Of a stretch of DNA of 64,000 bases, positions 33,948 through 46,600 are shown piece after piece. How positions within the stretch are numbered: the first letter of the stretch is position 1; each line of letters begins with the position of its first letter. Origin of the DNA: Sophora flavescens. Taxonomy: Eukaryota; Streptophyta; Magnoliopsida; Fabales; Fabaceae. The DNA lies in NCBI GenBank assembly GCA_030762895.1, contig CM061066.1, positions 11,961,751 through 12,025,750 on the forward strand, written 5' to 3'. The translations under genes were made by a program, and so were the position numbers. Below the pieces are notes generated by a model that was given only the letters and a program-made list of their open reading frames with translations, ran no database searches and was not told where the DNA came from.

Positions 33948-36932
33948 ATGGATCAGTCGGATAACCCACATGCACGGGAGGACACTGTGGGGGCTACGCA
34001 GGACCCGATCACGCCTACGCCTAATTCTAGTGTAAGTTTACATGTTATATATTGTCTTTAGTCCTTCTTTTTAATGTAAGTTTATAATGTTACAACCCTC
34101 TATTTTATCATTTTTTTTGTCCATACAGACATCACAAGCTCATAGGAAACGGGGTAGAGGAGCCACCTTGTTGAAGAAACTAGAGAAGGACATGCAAAGC
34201 GGATAGAAGCTTGAGGTGTCCTTCGATGCTAATCTAAATGCCCAGGGACCCCGTGCTGAAGAATTTAATAAGTCGGTTTTCTACAAGCGAAGCAGCACGT
34301 AAGCATTAACTACAACCACTGGAATGACGTTCCACAGAACGTTAAGGATCAGATTTAGGAGGCTATCGCGGTATTTTACCTTTACATTCGTTTGATTTAC
34401 ATTATTAGATAATTATCCGATTTATAATCCATCCAGTTGTTATGTATTTAATGTGTAGGTAGCTTGGACTGTGCCAAATGACGAGGATCATCGTCATAAA
34501 TGTATGAAAATGGCATCAAAGCGTTGGAATGGGTTCAAGCATGATCTTACCAGGTACTATGTATCTAGGAAGAAGCGGCTTGATAAAATGTTCTCGGATT
34601 ATCCCTGGATTGATCAGGATACTTGGGATACGTTTGCCAGGAGTCGACAGGATGGAGAATTTCAGGTTGGTTGATTAAGTTAATTTTGTATGCTTCTTAT
34701 AGATCATTTAACTGTATTTAATTATGTGTTTTTGTTTGAATAGGCTAAGGCAAATAAGGGTCGGCAGAATCAGGCGAAGAACGTCCACCGCCACACCATG
34801 TCTCAGGGTGGGTACCAGACTCGGATCGAGCAGATGATGGCGGATAGACTGAGGGCGAAGCAGGAAGAGCACTCTGCTAGGATTGAAAGAAGAGAGGTGC
34901 CTGAGGGCACACCATTAAGTCCTCCGTCGGACATCAACCGCGAGGATGTCTGGTTAGCCGGCCGCATGACAAAGACGGGATCTTTTAAAGTTGATGCCAC
35001 TCGCGAAGTGGCAGATAAGATTGTAAGTAAATAATTAACTTGATTTCAATTGATATTTGTATAGATATTTGCAACACTTTTCACTTGCACATTTTTTCAT
35101 TTTTTTCATTATAGATGGATCTTAAAGCACAATCCTCCCAGGGCTCATTCGTCCCTTCTGGACGGCGGGACGTCTTGATGACTTCTCTAGGCAAGAAAGA
35201 CCATCCTGGTCGGGTTCTCGGTGTTCCTGGGAACGTGACCATCAAAGAATATTATGGCAAGTCTGCTTCACGAAAGCGGGTGGTCGATGAAGCATCAATT
35301 TTGGCTGACATTACTCAGTACCTCATGTCCAACCCAGCTATTACAACACATCTGATGCAAAGCTTAATATCCAACCCAGAATTCAAGCAGGCGCTTGCCA
35401 TAGAGCTTTCCTCCGTCGGTACATCCCAGGACACCGCAGGGCATGCCAACCCTTCACATGTGAGCACAAAAGAGAGTTTTAGTAGGGCACATGAGGAGGA
35501 CGATGAGTTGGCAGCTAGGGAGCGGGAGTTCGAAGTCCAACGCCATGAGCATGAGTTGGAAATGAAAAGGCGTGAGCTTGAGTTGGACTCCAAACGACGT
35601 GAGCTCGAAATGTTAACAAAGGTATGTATTCATTATTAATGTCCAAATTAGTCAAATAATTAATTGTGTTTTTTTTTAATTATCAACAACTTATCTATTT
35701 TATTTTTCCTAAACTGAAGGCCAAGTCGACGTCGGTATCACTGTCATCTATCACTCGTTTGTTCTCACTTGGTGAGGATTATGCGTTTGATATTTTTGAA
35801 TGTCCATTGGTGCACGATGGATGGGTAGCACGCCCAGATCAACGGAGGATATTTTCCTTCTGTGGTGACGATCTCGGGAATGCCTGCAGAAATAACGTCT
35901 GGATTGGCAGCAATGTTTTGAGTCTCTAGTCAACGTAAGTTAATTTTAATTTTATAACTTATTTATTTTTGGTATTTTTCCATTTAATAATTTATTTTAT
36001 TTTCAATATATATATATTATGTAATTAACATCCACACCTTTCCATATCTTAGGTATCTCCATCGTCTTCAGCTTGATAAGGGCGTTGCATCAGTTTACGG
36101 CTTCTTAGATCCGTCAATCCTTCTGCCCGATTTCTTTGCCGGCGATGCATTGAGTAAATACTTAGGGAACTTGTTGGGAGACAATCCGAAAGAATTATAT
36201 ATGGCTCCCTACTGTATGAAAAGCCATTGGCAGTTGTTCGTACTTCACCCGTCTAGGCATACTGTCATATTCTTTTGCTCTCTCCACCAACAGCCGCCAC
36301 AGGTGGTGTTGGAAGTTATAAATAACTAAGTAACTAATCTTAAATTTATTTTAAGTTTTAATATCAGTTGTTTTTAGTTTATTACACACATGATATATGA
36401 ATTTGTTAATTGATCGACATGATTATTTGTTTATGATAGCGCGCTAAAGGCGAGTAGCATAAGTTGCGCCAACGGGAGAAGTAGGACTTCTAAGGCTAAA
36501 GCAAATCCTGTGTGGAACATCATCAAGGTTTGGTAGTTTATTTATCAAATAATTAATATTATAATTACTAATTTATATGTATATTCAACTGACATTGAAA
36601 TTAATTTTGTTGGTAGTCTCGATTTCAAAATGACGGGTGGTCGTGCGGCTATTATGTGATGCTTCATATGCTGAACATAGTCTCCACATCTATTACGGAT
36701 GGATGGAATAAGGTAATATTTAAACAACTTGTTAAATTATATATTATAGTTTTTAAGATGACTTACATTGATGTTATTGTTATTATTTGAACATGCGTAG
36801 GCATTTAACGACCAATCGCCTATTCAAGAAGATGAGTTAAGAGACTTGAGGATGTGCTTCGCTGAATTCTTCTTCAAGTATGCAGCTGAAAAAGGAATTG
36901 ACAAGACACCTCCGCAATACTTAGATAAATAG
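33948..36932 (+). pseudogene. TNPA-type gene fused to a ULP1-like (C48) protease domain, outer CACTA, broken
   Basis: Supported exons: 33948-34031, 34129-34370, 34459-34665, 34744-35022, 35115-35621, 35720-35934, 36053-~36338, 36440-36526, 36617-36712 and 36801-36932. The N-terminal half has the plant En/Spm 'Ptta' transposase pattern (WNGFKHDLTRYYVSRKKRLD near 34530; SGRRDVLMTSLGKKDHPGRV near 35160) and a charged helix of repeated ELE/REL (35505-35615). The C-terminal part is ULP1-like: His in SHWQLFVL, Gln in SRFQ and Cys in GWSCGYYVM. The expected Asp-Ser-Leu position reads CSLH, so the catalytic Asp seems lost. Breaks: TAG at 34204-34206, 34356-34358 and 35927-35929 (the last two at expected Trp codons), a one-base shift near 34285-34300, and a doubtful donor near 36338. 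It parallels the inner element's gene but is clearly diverged. Confidence 0.82.
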
Positions 36933-37190
36933 TTTTTTTGTTAGACTTTAGAAACTAATTAATAACATGTATATATATATATATCCTTAGATTGGTTGTT
37001 TTGTTTTTTAGACATTGGAACTAAAATTTATTTATATATATACATGGGTTTTGGTTTTAAGTGCCCCCATTGTTCCATTTTTCCTTTGCAATTCTGTAAT
37101 GTGTGTGATATTCTGTGTTACTGGGATATTTACTGAATGCAGGGATAGCTGAGGGGAGTGATATTTTAAAACTGAATTTAAAAAAAAAAA
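36933..37190 (+). other. Outer CACTA 3' spacer
   Basis: AT-rich region with a short TA run (36970-36984) and no supported gene. Confidence 0.5.
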
Positions 37191-37582
37191 TCTATTAACG
37201 TCAGTTGTATCAAACAACTGACGTTAATAGTATTTTATAAAATATACAATACACTATTAATGTCAGTTGTAATAAACAACTGATGTTAAAATTAAACCTT
37301 TAACGTCAGTTCTTTAAAACAACTGACGTTAGTTTTAACAAAATTAACGTCCGTTGTCTTAAAGAACTGACGTTATAGTTTTATGTTTAACGTCAGTTGT
37401 TTAAACAACTGACGTTAATTTTTACAAAATTAACGCCAGTTGTGTTAAAGAACTGACGTTAATAGTTTTATATTTAACGTCAGTTCTCAACTGACGTTAA
37501 AATATTAACTATTAACGTCAGTGGTATTTACGTCAGCCAGTATTCTGACGTAAAAAATCAATTTTAACTGATGTAAAAAGCA
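37191..37582. repeat. Outer CACTA 3' subterminal repeats, seven or more hairpin pairs
   Basis: At least seven successive inverted pairs of TTAACGTCAGTTNT and AACAACTGACGTTAA, each pair 26-36 bp long with a short loop, ending in degenerate TGACGTAAA units next to the terminal repeat. They match the repeats at 20100-20320 and in the internal clusters. Confidence 0.93.
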
Positions 37583-37597
37583 CTTATTGCACTAGTG
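37583..37597 (-). repeat. Terminal inverted repeat, outer CACTA right
   Basis: CTTATTGCACTAGTG, the inverse of CACTAGTGCAATAAG, pairing with CACTAGTGGAAAATA at 20021. Confidence 0.92.
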
Positions 37598-37600
37598 TTA
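37598..37600 (+). other. Target-site duplication TTA, right copy (outer CACTA)
   Basis: TTA follows CACTAGTG and matches 20018-20020. The satellite resumes with TGCCTATTAATCC. Confidence 0.93.
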
Positions 37601-40600
37601 TGCCTATTAATCCTAACCTAACCCTAGACCAAATTAAGGGCGTCTGAATAAGCTTTCCAACTAGGTATCATATTCCTTAATTGGGCTTAAGATGAGTAAG
37701 TTAGGCCCGTTTAAGTGAAGGAACATCATGGACTGCGCACTGATCCGCGCCATAGAACTCGGGACCCAATTTTGCCTTGATTTTGGCCTAATTTGACAAT
37801 TCTTGTGAAACCTGAAATTGTAGGTCTCACCTTATCTTTCTAGGGACAGCAAGATCACCAAAATCCGATATCTGTAGCTCAAGTTATGCCCTGCACAAGG
37901 CAACAAGGTCAGGATGAGTGAAAAATCGAAAAATTAACAATGTTTAGCAATTAAGCCCAATAATGTAAAACCGAAAACAAAGATTATAAAAGTTGTCTAA
38001 TTTTCGTCTCTATCTGGCTTGTGTGGCTGTAAACTGCTATTTATGCTTGTTAATCGTGACCTAACCCTAGACCAAATTAAGGGCCTCTGAATAAGCTTTC
38101 CAACAAAGTATCATAAGCCTTAATTGGGCTTAAAATGAGTAAGTTAGGCCCATATAAGTGAAGGAACTTCATGGACAGTGCACTGATCCGCGCCAGAGAA
38201 CTCGAGACCCAATATATCCTTGATACTGGCCTTATTTGACAATTCTTGTGAAACCTGAAATTGTAGGACTCTTCCTTATCTTTCTAGGGACAGCAAGATC
38301 ACCAAAATCCTATATCGGTAGATCTAGTTATGCTCTGTGCAAGGCAACAAGGTCAGGATGAGTGAAAAATACGAAAATTAACAATGTTTAGCAATTAAGC
38401 CCAATTAAGCCCAATAATGTAAAACCAAAAACAATGATAGTAAAAGTTGTCTGATTTCTCTCTCACTCTGGATTGTGCGGCTGTAAACTGCTATTTAGGC
38501 TAATTATTCCCGGCCTATCCCTATACCAAATTAAGGTCCTCTGAATAAGCTTTCCAACAAGGTATCATATGCCTTAATTGGGCTTAAGATGAGTAAGTTA
38601 GGCCCATTTAAATGAAGCAATATCAAGGACTGTGCACTGATCCGCGCCAGAGAACTCTGGACCCAATTTAGCCTTGATTTTGGCCTAATTTGACAATCCT
38701 TGTGAAACCTGAAATTGGAGGTCTCTTCCTTATCTTTCTACGGACAGTAAGATCACCAAAATCCGATATCCGTAGCTCTAGTTATGCTCTGCGCAAGGCA
38801 ACAAGGTGAGGATGAGTGAAAAATCCAAAAATTATCAATGTTTAGCAATTAAGCCCAATTAAGCCCAATAAAGTAAAAGCAAAAATAATGATTGTAAAAG
38901 TTGTCTAATTTCTGTCTCACTCTGGCTTGTGCGGCTGTAAACTGCTATTTATGCTTACTATTCCTGACCTAACCCTAGACCAAATTAAGGGCCTCTGAAT
39001 AAGCTTTCCAACAAGGTATTATATGCCTTAATTGGGCTTAAGACGAGTAAGTTAGGCCCATTTAAGTGAAGGAACATCATGGATTGCGCACTGATCCACG
39101 CCAGAGAACTCGGGACCCAATTTAGCATTTATTTTGGTCTAATTTGACAATTCTTGTGAAACATAAAATTGTGGGTTTCTTCCTAATCTTTCTAGGGACA
39201 GCAAGATCACCAAAATCCGATTTCTGTAACTCTAGTTATGCTCTGCACAAGGCAACAAGGTCAGGATGATTGAAAAATCTGAAAATTAACAATGTTTAGC
39301 TATTAAGCCCAATAATATAAAACTAAAAATAATGATTGTAAAAGTTATCCAATTTCCCTCTCTCTCTGACTTGTGCGGATGTAAACTCCTATTTATGCTT
39401 ATTAATCCTGACCTAACCCAATACCAAATTAAGGGCATCTGAATAAGCTTTTTAACAAGGTATCATATGCCTTAATTGGGCTAAAGATGAGTAAGTTAGG
39501 CCTATTTAAGTGAAAGAACTTCATGGAGTGCGCATTGATCCGTGCCAAAGAACTCGGGACCCATTTTATCCTTGATTTTGGCCTAATTTAATTATTCTTG
39601 TGAAACCTGAAATTGTAGGTCTCTTCCTTATCGTTCTAGTGACAACAAGATTACCAAAATCCGATATCTATAGCTCAAGTTATGCTCTGTGCAAGGCAAC
39701 AAGGTCAGGATGAGTGAAAAATCCGAAAATTAACAATGTTGAGCAATTAAGAAGAATTAAGCAAAATAATGTAAAAGCAAAAACAATGATTATAAAAGTT
39801 GTCTAATTCAAGTCTCTCTCTGCCTTGTGTGACCGTAAACTGCTATTTATGCTTATTAATCATTACCTATCCCTAGACTAAATTAAGGGCCTCTGAATAA
39901 GCTTTCCAACAAGGTATCATATGCCTTAATTGGGCTTAAGATGAGTAAGTTAGGCCCTTTTAAGTGAAGGAGCGTTATGGACTGCGCACTGATCCTTGCC
40001 AGAGAACTCGGGACCCAATTAGCCTTGATTTTGGCCCAATTTGACAATTCTTGTGAAACCTGAAATTATGGGTCTCTTCCTTTTCTTTCTAGGGACAGAA
40101 ACATCACCAAAATCCAATATCTGTAACTCTAGTTATGCTCTACGCAAGGCAACAAGGTCAGGATGAGTGAAAAATCCAAAAATTAACAATGTTTAGCAAT
40201 TAAGCCCAATTAAGCCCAATAATGTAAAAGAAAAAACAATGATTGTAAAAGTTGTCTAAATTCCGTCTCTCTCTGGCTTGTGCGACTGTAAACTGCTATT
40301 TATGCATATTAATCCTGACCTAACCCTAGACCAAATTAGGGGCCTCTTAATAAGCTTTCCAACAAGGTATCATAAGTCTTAATTGGGCTTAAGTTGAGTA
40401 AGTTAGGCCCATTTAAGTGAAGGAACATCATGGACTGCGCACCGATCCGTGCCAGAGAACTCGGAACCAATACATCCTTGATATTGGCCTTATTTGACAA
40501 TTCTTGTGAAACCTGAAATTGTAGGTCTAACCTTATATTTCTAGGGAAAGAAACATCACCAAAATCCAATATCTGTAGCTCCATTTATGCTATGCGCAAG

Positions 40601-43600
40601 ACAACAAGGTCAGGATGAGCGAAAAATCCGAAAATTAACAATGTTTACCAATTAAGGCCAATTAAGCCCAATAATGTAAAAGTAAAAACCTTGATTGTAA
40701 AAGTTGTCTAATTTTCGTCTCTCTCTGGCTTGTGCGGCTCTAAACTGCTATTTATGCTTATTAATCCTGACCTAACCCTAGACCAAATTAAGAGCCTCTG
40801 AATAAGCTTTCCAACAAGGTATCATATGCCTTAATTGGGCTTAAGATGAGTAAGTTAAGCCCTTTAAGTGAAGGAACATCATGGAATGCACACTAATCCG
40901 CGCCAGTGAACTCGGGACCCAATTTAGCCTTGATGTTGGCCTAATTTGACAATTCTAGTGACACCTGAAATTGTAGGTCTCTTCCTTATCATTCTAGGGA
41001 CAACAAGATCATCAAAATCCGATATTTGTAGCTCTAGTTATGCTCTGCGCAAGGAAACAAGGTCAGGATGAGTGAAAAATCCGAAAATTAACAATGTTTA
41101 GCAATTAAGCCCAATAATGTAAAAGCAAAAACAATAATTGTAAAAGTTGTCTAATTTCCGTCTCTCTCTGGCTTGTGTGACTGTAAACTGTTATTTATGC
41201 TTATTAATCATGACCTACTGCTAGACCAAATTAAGGGCCTCTGAATAAGCTTTCCAACAAGGTATCATATGCCTTAATTGGGCTTAAGATGATTAAGTTA
41301 GGCCCATTAAAGTAAAGGAACATCACGGACTGCTTGCTGATCCGCGCCAGAGAACTCGGGACCCAATTTAGCCTTGAGTTTGGCCTAATTTGACAATTCA
41401 TGTGAAACCTGATATTGTAGGACTCTTCCTTATCTTTCCAGGGACAGCAAGATCACCAAAATCCTATATCGGTAGCTCTAGTTATGCTCTGCGCAAGGCA
41501 ACAAGGTCAGGATGAGTGAAAAAAACGAAAATTAACAATGTTTAGCAATTAAGCCCAATAATGTAAAAGCAAAAACAATGATTGTAAAAGTTGCCGAATT
41601 TCTGTTTCTCTCTGGCTTGTGCGGCTGTAAACTGCAATTTATGCTTATTAATCATGACCTAACCCTAGAAAAAATTAAGGGCCTCTGAATAAGCTTTCTA
41701 ACAAGGTATCATATGCCTTAATTGGGCTTAAGATGAGTAAGTTAGACCCATTTAAGTGAAGGAACACCATGACTGTGCTCTAATCCGCTACCGAGAACTC
41801 GGGACCCAATTTAGCCTTAATTTTGGCCTAATTTGACAATTCTTTGGATATCTGAAATTGTAGGTCTCTTCCTTATCTTTCTGGGGACAACAAGATCACC
41901 AAAATCCAATATCTGTAGCTCTAGTTATGCTCTGCGCAAGGCATCAAGGTCAAGATCAGCGAAAAATCCGAAAATTAACAATGTTTAGCAATTAAGCCCA
42001 ATAATGTAAAAACAAAAACAATGATTGTAAAAGTTGTCTAATTTTAGTCTCTCTCTGGCTTGTGCGGCTGTAAACTGCTATTTATGCTTATTAATCCTGA
42101 CCTTACCGTAGACCAAATTAAGGGCCTCTGAATAAAATTTTCGACAGGGTATCATATGCCTTAATTGGGCTTAAGACGAGTAAGTTTCGCCTATTTAAGT
42201 GAAGGAACATCATGGACTGTATACCGATCCGCGCCAGAGAACTCGAGACCCAATTTAGCCTTGATTTTGGCCTAATTTGACAATTCTTTTGAAACCTGAA
42301 ATTGTAGGGCTCTTCCTTATCTTTCTAGGGACAACAAGATCACCAAAATCCAATATCTGTAGCTCTAGTTATGCTCTGTGCAAGGCAACAAGGTCAGGAT
42401 GAGTGAAAAATCCGAAAATTAAATATGTTTAGCAATTAAGCCCAATTAATCCCAATAATGTTAAAGTAAAAACAATGATTGTAAAAATTGCTTAATTTCC
42501 ATCTCTCTTTGACTTGAGCGGCTGTAAACTGCTATTTATGCTTATTAATCCTAACCAGTACTAGACCAGATTAATGCCCTCTGAATAAGCTTTCCAAAAA
42601 GGTATCATATGCCTTAATTGGGCATAAGATGAGTAAGGAAGGCCCATTTAAGTGAAGGAACAACATGGACTGCGCACTGATCCGTGCTAGGGAACTCGGG
42701 ACCCAATTTAGCCTTGATTTTGGCCTATTTTGACAATTCTAGTGAAACCTGAAATTGCCAGTCTCTTCTTTAGCTTTCTTGGGACAACAAGATCACCAAA
42801 ATCCGATATCTGTAGCTCTAGTTATGCTCTGCGCCAGGCAACAAGGTCAGGATGAGTGAAAAATCCGAAAATTAACAATGTTTAGCAATTAAGCCCAATA
42901 CTATAAAAGCAAAAACAATGATTGTAAAAGTTGTCTAATTTCCGTCTCTCTCTGGCTTGTGCGGCTGTAAACTGCTATTTATGCTCATTAATCATGACCA
43001 AACCCTGGTCCAAAATAAAGGCTTCTGAATAAGCTTTCGAACAAGATATCATATGCCTTAATTAGGCTTAAGATGAGTAAGTTAGGCCCATTTAGGTGAA
43101 GGAACTTCATGGACTGCGCATTGATTCGCGCCAGAGAACTCGGGACCCAATTTAGCAATGATTTTGGCCTAATTTAACAATTCTAGTGACACCTGAAATT
43201 ATAGGTCTCTTCCTTATCTTTCTAGGGACAACAAGATCACCAAAATCCGATATCTATAGCTCTAGTTATGCTCTGTGCAAGGCAACAAGGTCAGGAAGAG
43301 TGAAAAATCCGAAAATTAACAATGTTTAGCAATTAAGCCCAATAAAGTAAAAGAAAAAACAATGATTGTAAAAGTTGTCTAATTTTCGTCTCTCTCCAGA
43401 TTTTGCAGTTGTAAACTGTTATTTAGGCTTATTAATCTTGACCTAACCATAGACCGAATTAAGGGCATCTGAATAATCTTTTCAACAAGGTATCATATTC
43501 CTTAGTTGGGCTTAATATGAGAAAGTAAGGCCTATTTAAGAGAAGGAACACCATGGACTGCGCATTGATCCCTGCGAGAGAACTTGGGACCCAATTTACA

Positions 43601-46600
43601 CTTGATTTTGTCCTAATTTACCTGAAATTGTAGGTCTCTTCCTTATCTTTCTAGGGACAGCAAGATCACCAAAATCCGAAATTTGTAGCTTTTGTAATAC
43701 TCTGCGCAAGGCAACAAGGTCAGGATGAGTGAAAAATCCGAAAATTAACAATGTTTAGCAATTAAGCCCAATAATGTAAAAGCAAAAACAATGATTGTAG
43801 AAGTTGTCTAATTTTCGTCTATCTTTGGCTTGTGCGGCTGTAAACTGCTATTTATTATTAATCATGACCAAACCCTAGACCAAATTAAGGGCCTCTGAAT
43901 AAGCTTTCCAACAAGGTATCATATGCCTTAATTGGGCTTAAGATGAGTAAGTTAGGCCCATTTAAGTGAAGGAACATCATGGACTGCACACTGATCCGCG
44001 CCAGAGAACTCGGGACCCAATTTAGCCTTGATTTTGGCAAAATTTGACAATTCTTGAGAAACCTGAAATTGTAGGTCTCTTTCTTATTTTTCTAGGGACA
44101 ACAAGATAACCAAAATCCGATATCTATAGCTCTAGTTATGCCCTACGCAAGGCAACAAGGTCAGGACGAGTGTAAAATCCGAAAATTAACAATGTTCAGC
44201 AATTAATTCCAATTAAGCCCAATAATGGTAAAGTAAAAACAATGACTGTAAAAGTTGCTTAATTTCCGTCTCTCTCTGGCTGGAGCGGTTGTAAAATGCT
44301 ATTTATGCTTATTAATCCAGACCAGCCCTAGACCTAATTAAGGGCCTCTGAATAAGCTTTTCAACAAGGTATCATATGCCTTAATTGGGCTTAAGAAGAG
44401 TAAGTAAGGCCCATTTAAGTGAAGGAACATCATGGACGGCACACTGATCCTCGCCAGAGAACTCGGAAACCAATTTAGCCTTGATTTTGGCCTAATTTGA
44501 CAATTCTTGTAAAACCTGAAATTGTAGGTTTCTTCCTTTTCATTCTAGGGACAACAAGGGCACCAAATTCCGATATCTGTAGCTCTAATTATGCTCTGCG
44601 CAAGGCAACAAGGTCAGGATTAGTGAAAAATACGAAAATTAACAATTTTAGCAAATGAGCCCAATAATGTAAAAGCAAAAACAATAATTGTAAAAGTTTT
44701 CTAATTTCAGTCTCTCTCTGGCTTGTGCGACTGTAAACTACTATTTATGCTTCTTAATCCTGACCTAACCCTAGACCAAAGTAAGGGCCTCTGAATATGC
44801 TTTTCAACAAGGTATCATATGCCTTGATTGGGCTTAAGATGAGTAAGTAAGGCCCATTTAAGTGAAGGAACATCATGGACTACACACTTATCCTCGCCAG
44901 AGAACTCGGAACCCAATTTAGCCTAGATTTTGGCCTAATTTGACAATTCTTTTGAAACCTGAAATTGTAGGTATCTTCCTGGCCTTTCTAGGGACAACAA
45001 GATCACCAAAATCTGATATATGTAGCTCTAGTTTTGCTCTGCGCAAGGCAACAAGGTCAGGATGAGTGAAAAATCCGAAAATTAACAATGTTAGCAATTA
45101 AGCCCAATAATGTAAAAGTAAAAACAATGATTGTAAAAGTTGTCTAATTTCCATCTATCTCTGACTTGTGCTGCTGTAAACTGCTATTTATGCTTATTAA
45201 TCATGACCTAATCCTAGATCAAAATAAGGGCCTCTGAATAAGCTTTCCAACAAGGTATCATATGCCTTAATTGGGCTTAAGATGAGTAGGTTAGGCCCAT
45301 TTAAGTGAAGGAACATCATGGATTGCTCATTGATCCGCGCCAGAGAACTCGGGACCCAATTTAGCCTTGATTTTGGCCTAATTTGACAATTCTTGTGAAG
45401 CTTGAAGTTGTAGGTATCTTCCTTATCTTTCTAGTGACAGCAAGATCACCAAAATCCTATCTGTAGCTCTAGTTATGCTCTGTGCAAGGCAACAAGGTCA
45501 GGATGAGTGAAAAATCTGAAAATTAATAATGTTTAGCAATTGAGCCCAATAATGTAAAAGCAAAAACAATGATTGTAAAAGTTTTCTAATTTCCGTCTCT
45601 CTCTGGCTTGTGCAGCTGCAAACGGTTATTTATACTTATTAATCCTGACCTAATCCTAGACCAAATTAAGGGCCTCTGAATAAGCTTCCCAACAAGGTTA
45701 ATATGCCTTAATTGGGCTTAAGATGAGTAGGTTAGGCCCATGTAAGTGACAGAACATCATGGACTGGGCACTGATCCGCGCCAGAGAACTCGGGACCCAA
45801 TTTAGCCTTGATTTTGGCCTAATTTGACAATTCTTGTGACACTTGAAATTGTAGACCTCTTCCTTATCTTTCTAGGGACCGCAAGATCACCAAAATCCGA
45901 TATATGTAGCTCTAGTTATGCTCTGCGCAAGGCAACAAGGTCAGGATGAGTGAAAAATCTAAAAATTAACATTGTTTAACAATTAAGCTTTGTAATGTAA
46001 AAGCAAAAACATTGATTGGAAAGGTTGTCTAATTTTCGTCTATCTCTGGCTTGTGCTGCTGTAAACTGCTATTTATGCTTGTTAATCCTAACCTAACCCT
46101 TGACCAAATTAAGGGCCTCGGAATAAGCTTTCCATCAAGGTATCATATGCCTTAATTCGGCTTAAGGTGAGTAAGTTAGGCCCATTTAAGTGAAGGAACA
46201 TCATGGACTGCGCACTGATCCGCGCCAAAGAACCCGGGACCCAAGTTAGCCTTGATTTTGGCCTAATTTGACAATTCTTGTGAAACATGAAATTGTAGGT
46301 CTCTTCCTTATCTTTCTAGGGACAGCAAGATCACCAAAATCTGATATATGTAGCTCTAGTTATGCTCTGCGCAGGGCAGCAAGGTCAGGATGAGTGAAAA
46401 ATCCGAAAATTAACAATGATTAGCAATTAAACCCAATAACGTAAAAGCAAAAACAATGATTGTAAAAGTTGTCTAATTTCCGTATCTCTCTGGCTTGTGT
46501 TGCTGTAAACAGCTATTTATGCTTATTAATCTTGACCTAACCCTAGACCAAATTAAGGGTCTCTGAATAAGATTTCCAACAAGGTATCATATTCCTTAAT

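Larger units (their letters stand above)
20021..37597 (+). mobile_element. Outer CACTA (En/Spm-type) transposon, TTA target duplication
   Basis: The element begins CACTAGTGGAAAATA and ends ...TTGCACTAGTG, whose reverse complement is CACTAGTGCAATAAG. It is flanked by TTA on both sides. It measures 17,577 bp, of which 10,460 bp plus a 3-bp duplication is a second CACTA element, leaving about 7.1 kb of its own. Both ends are packed with inverted copies of an AACGTCAGTTGT-type motif, the usual CACTA arrangement for transposase binding. Its own gene content is one broken TNPA/ULP1-like gene (33948-36932) and a Dicer-like gene fragment. No tnp2-type transposase belongs to it, so it is non-autonomous as seen. 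The satellite continues in phase on both sides, which proves insertion into the array. Confidence 0.96.
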
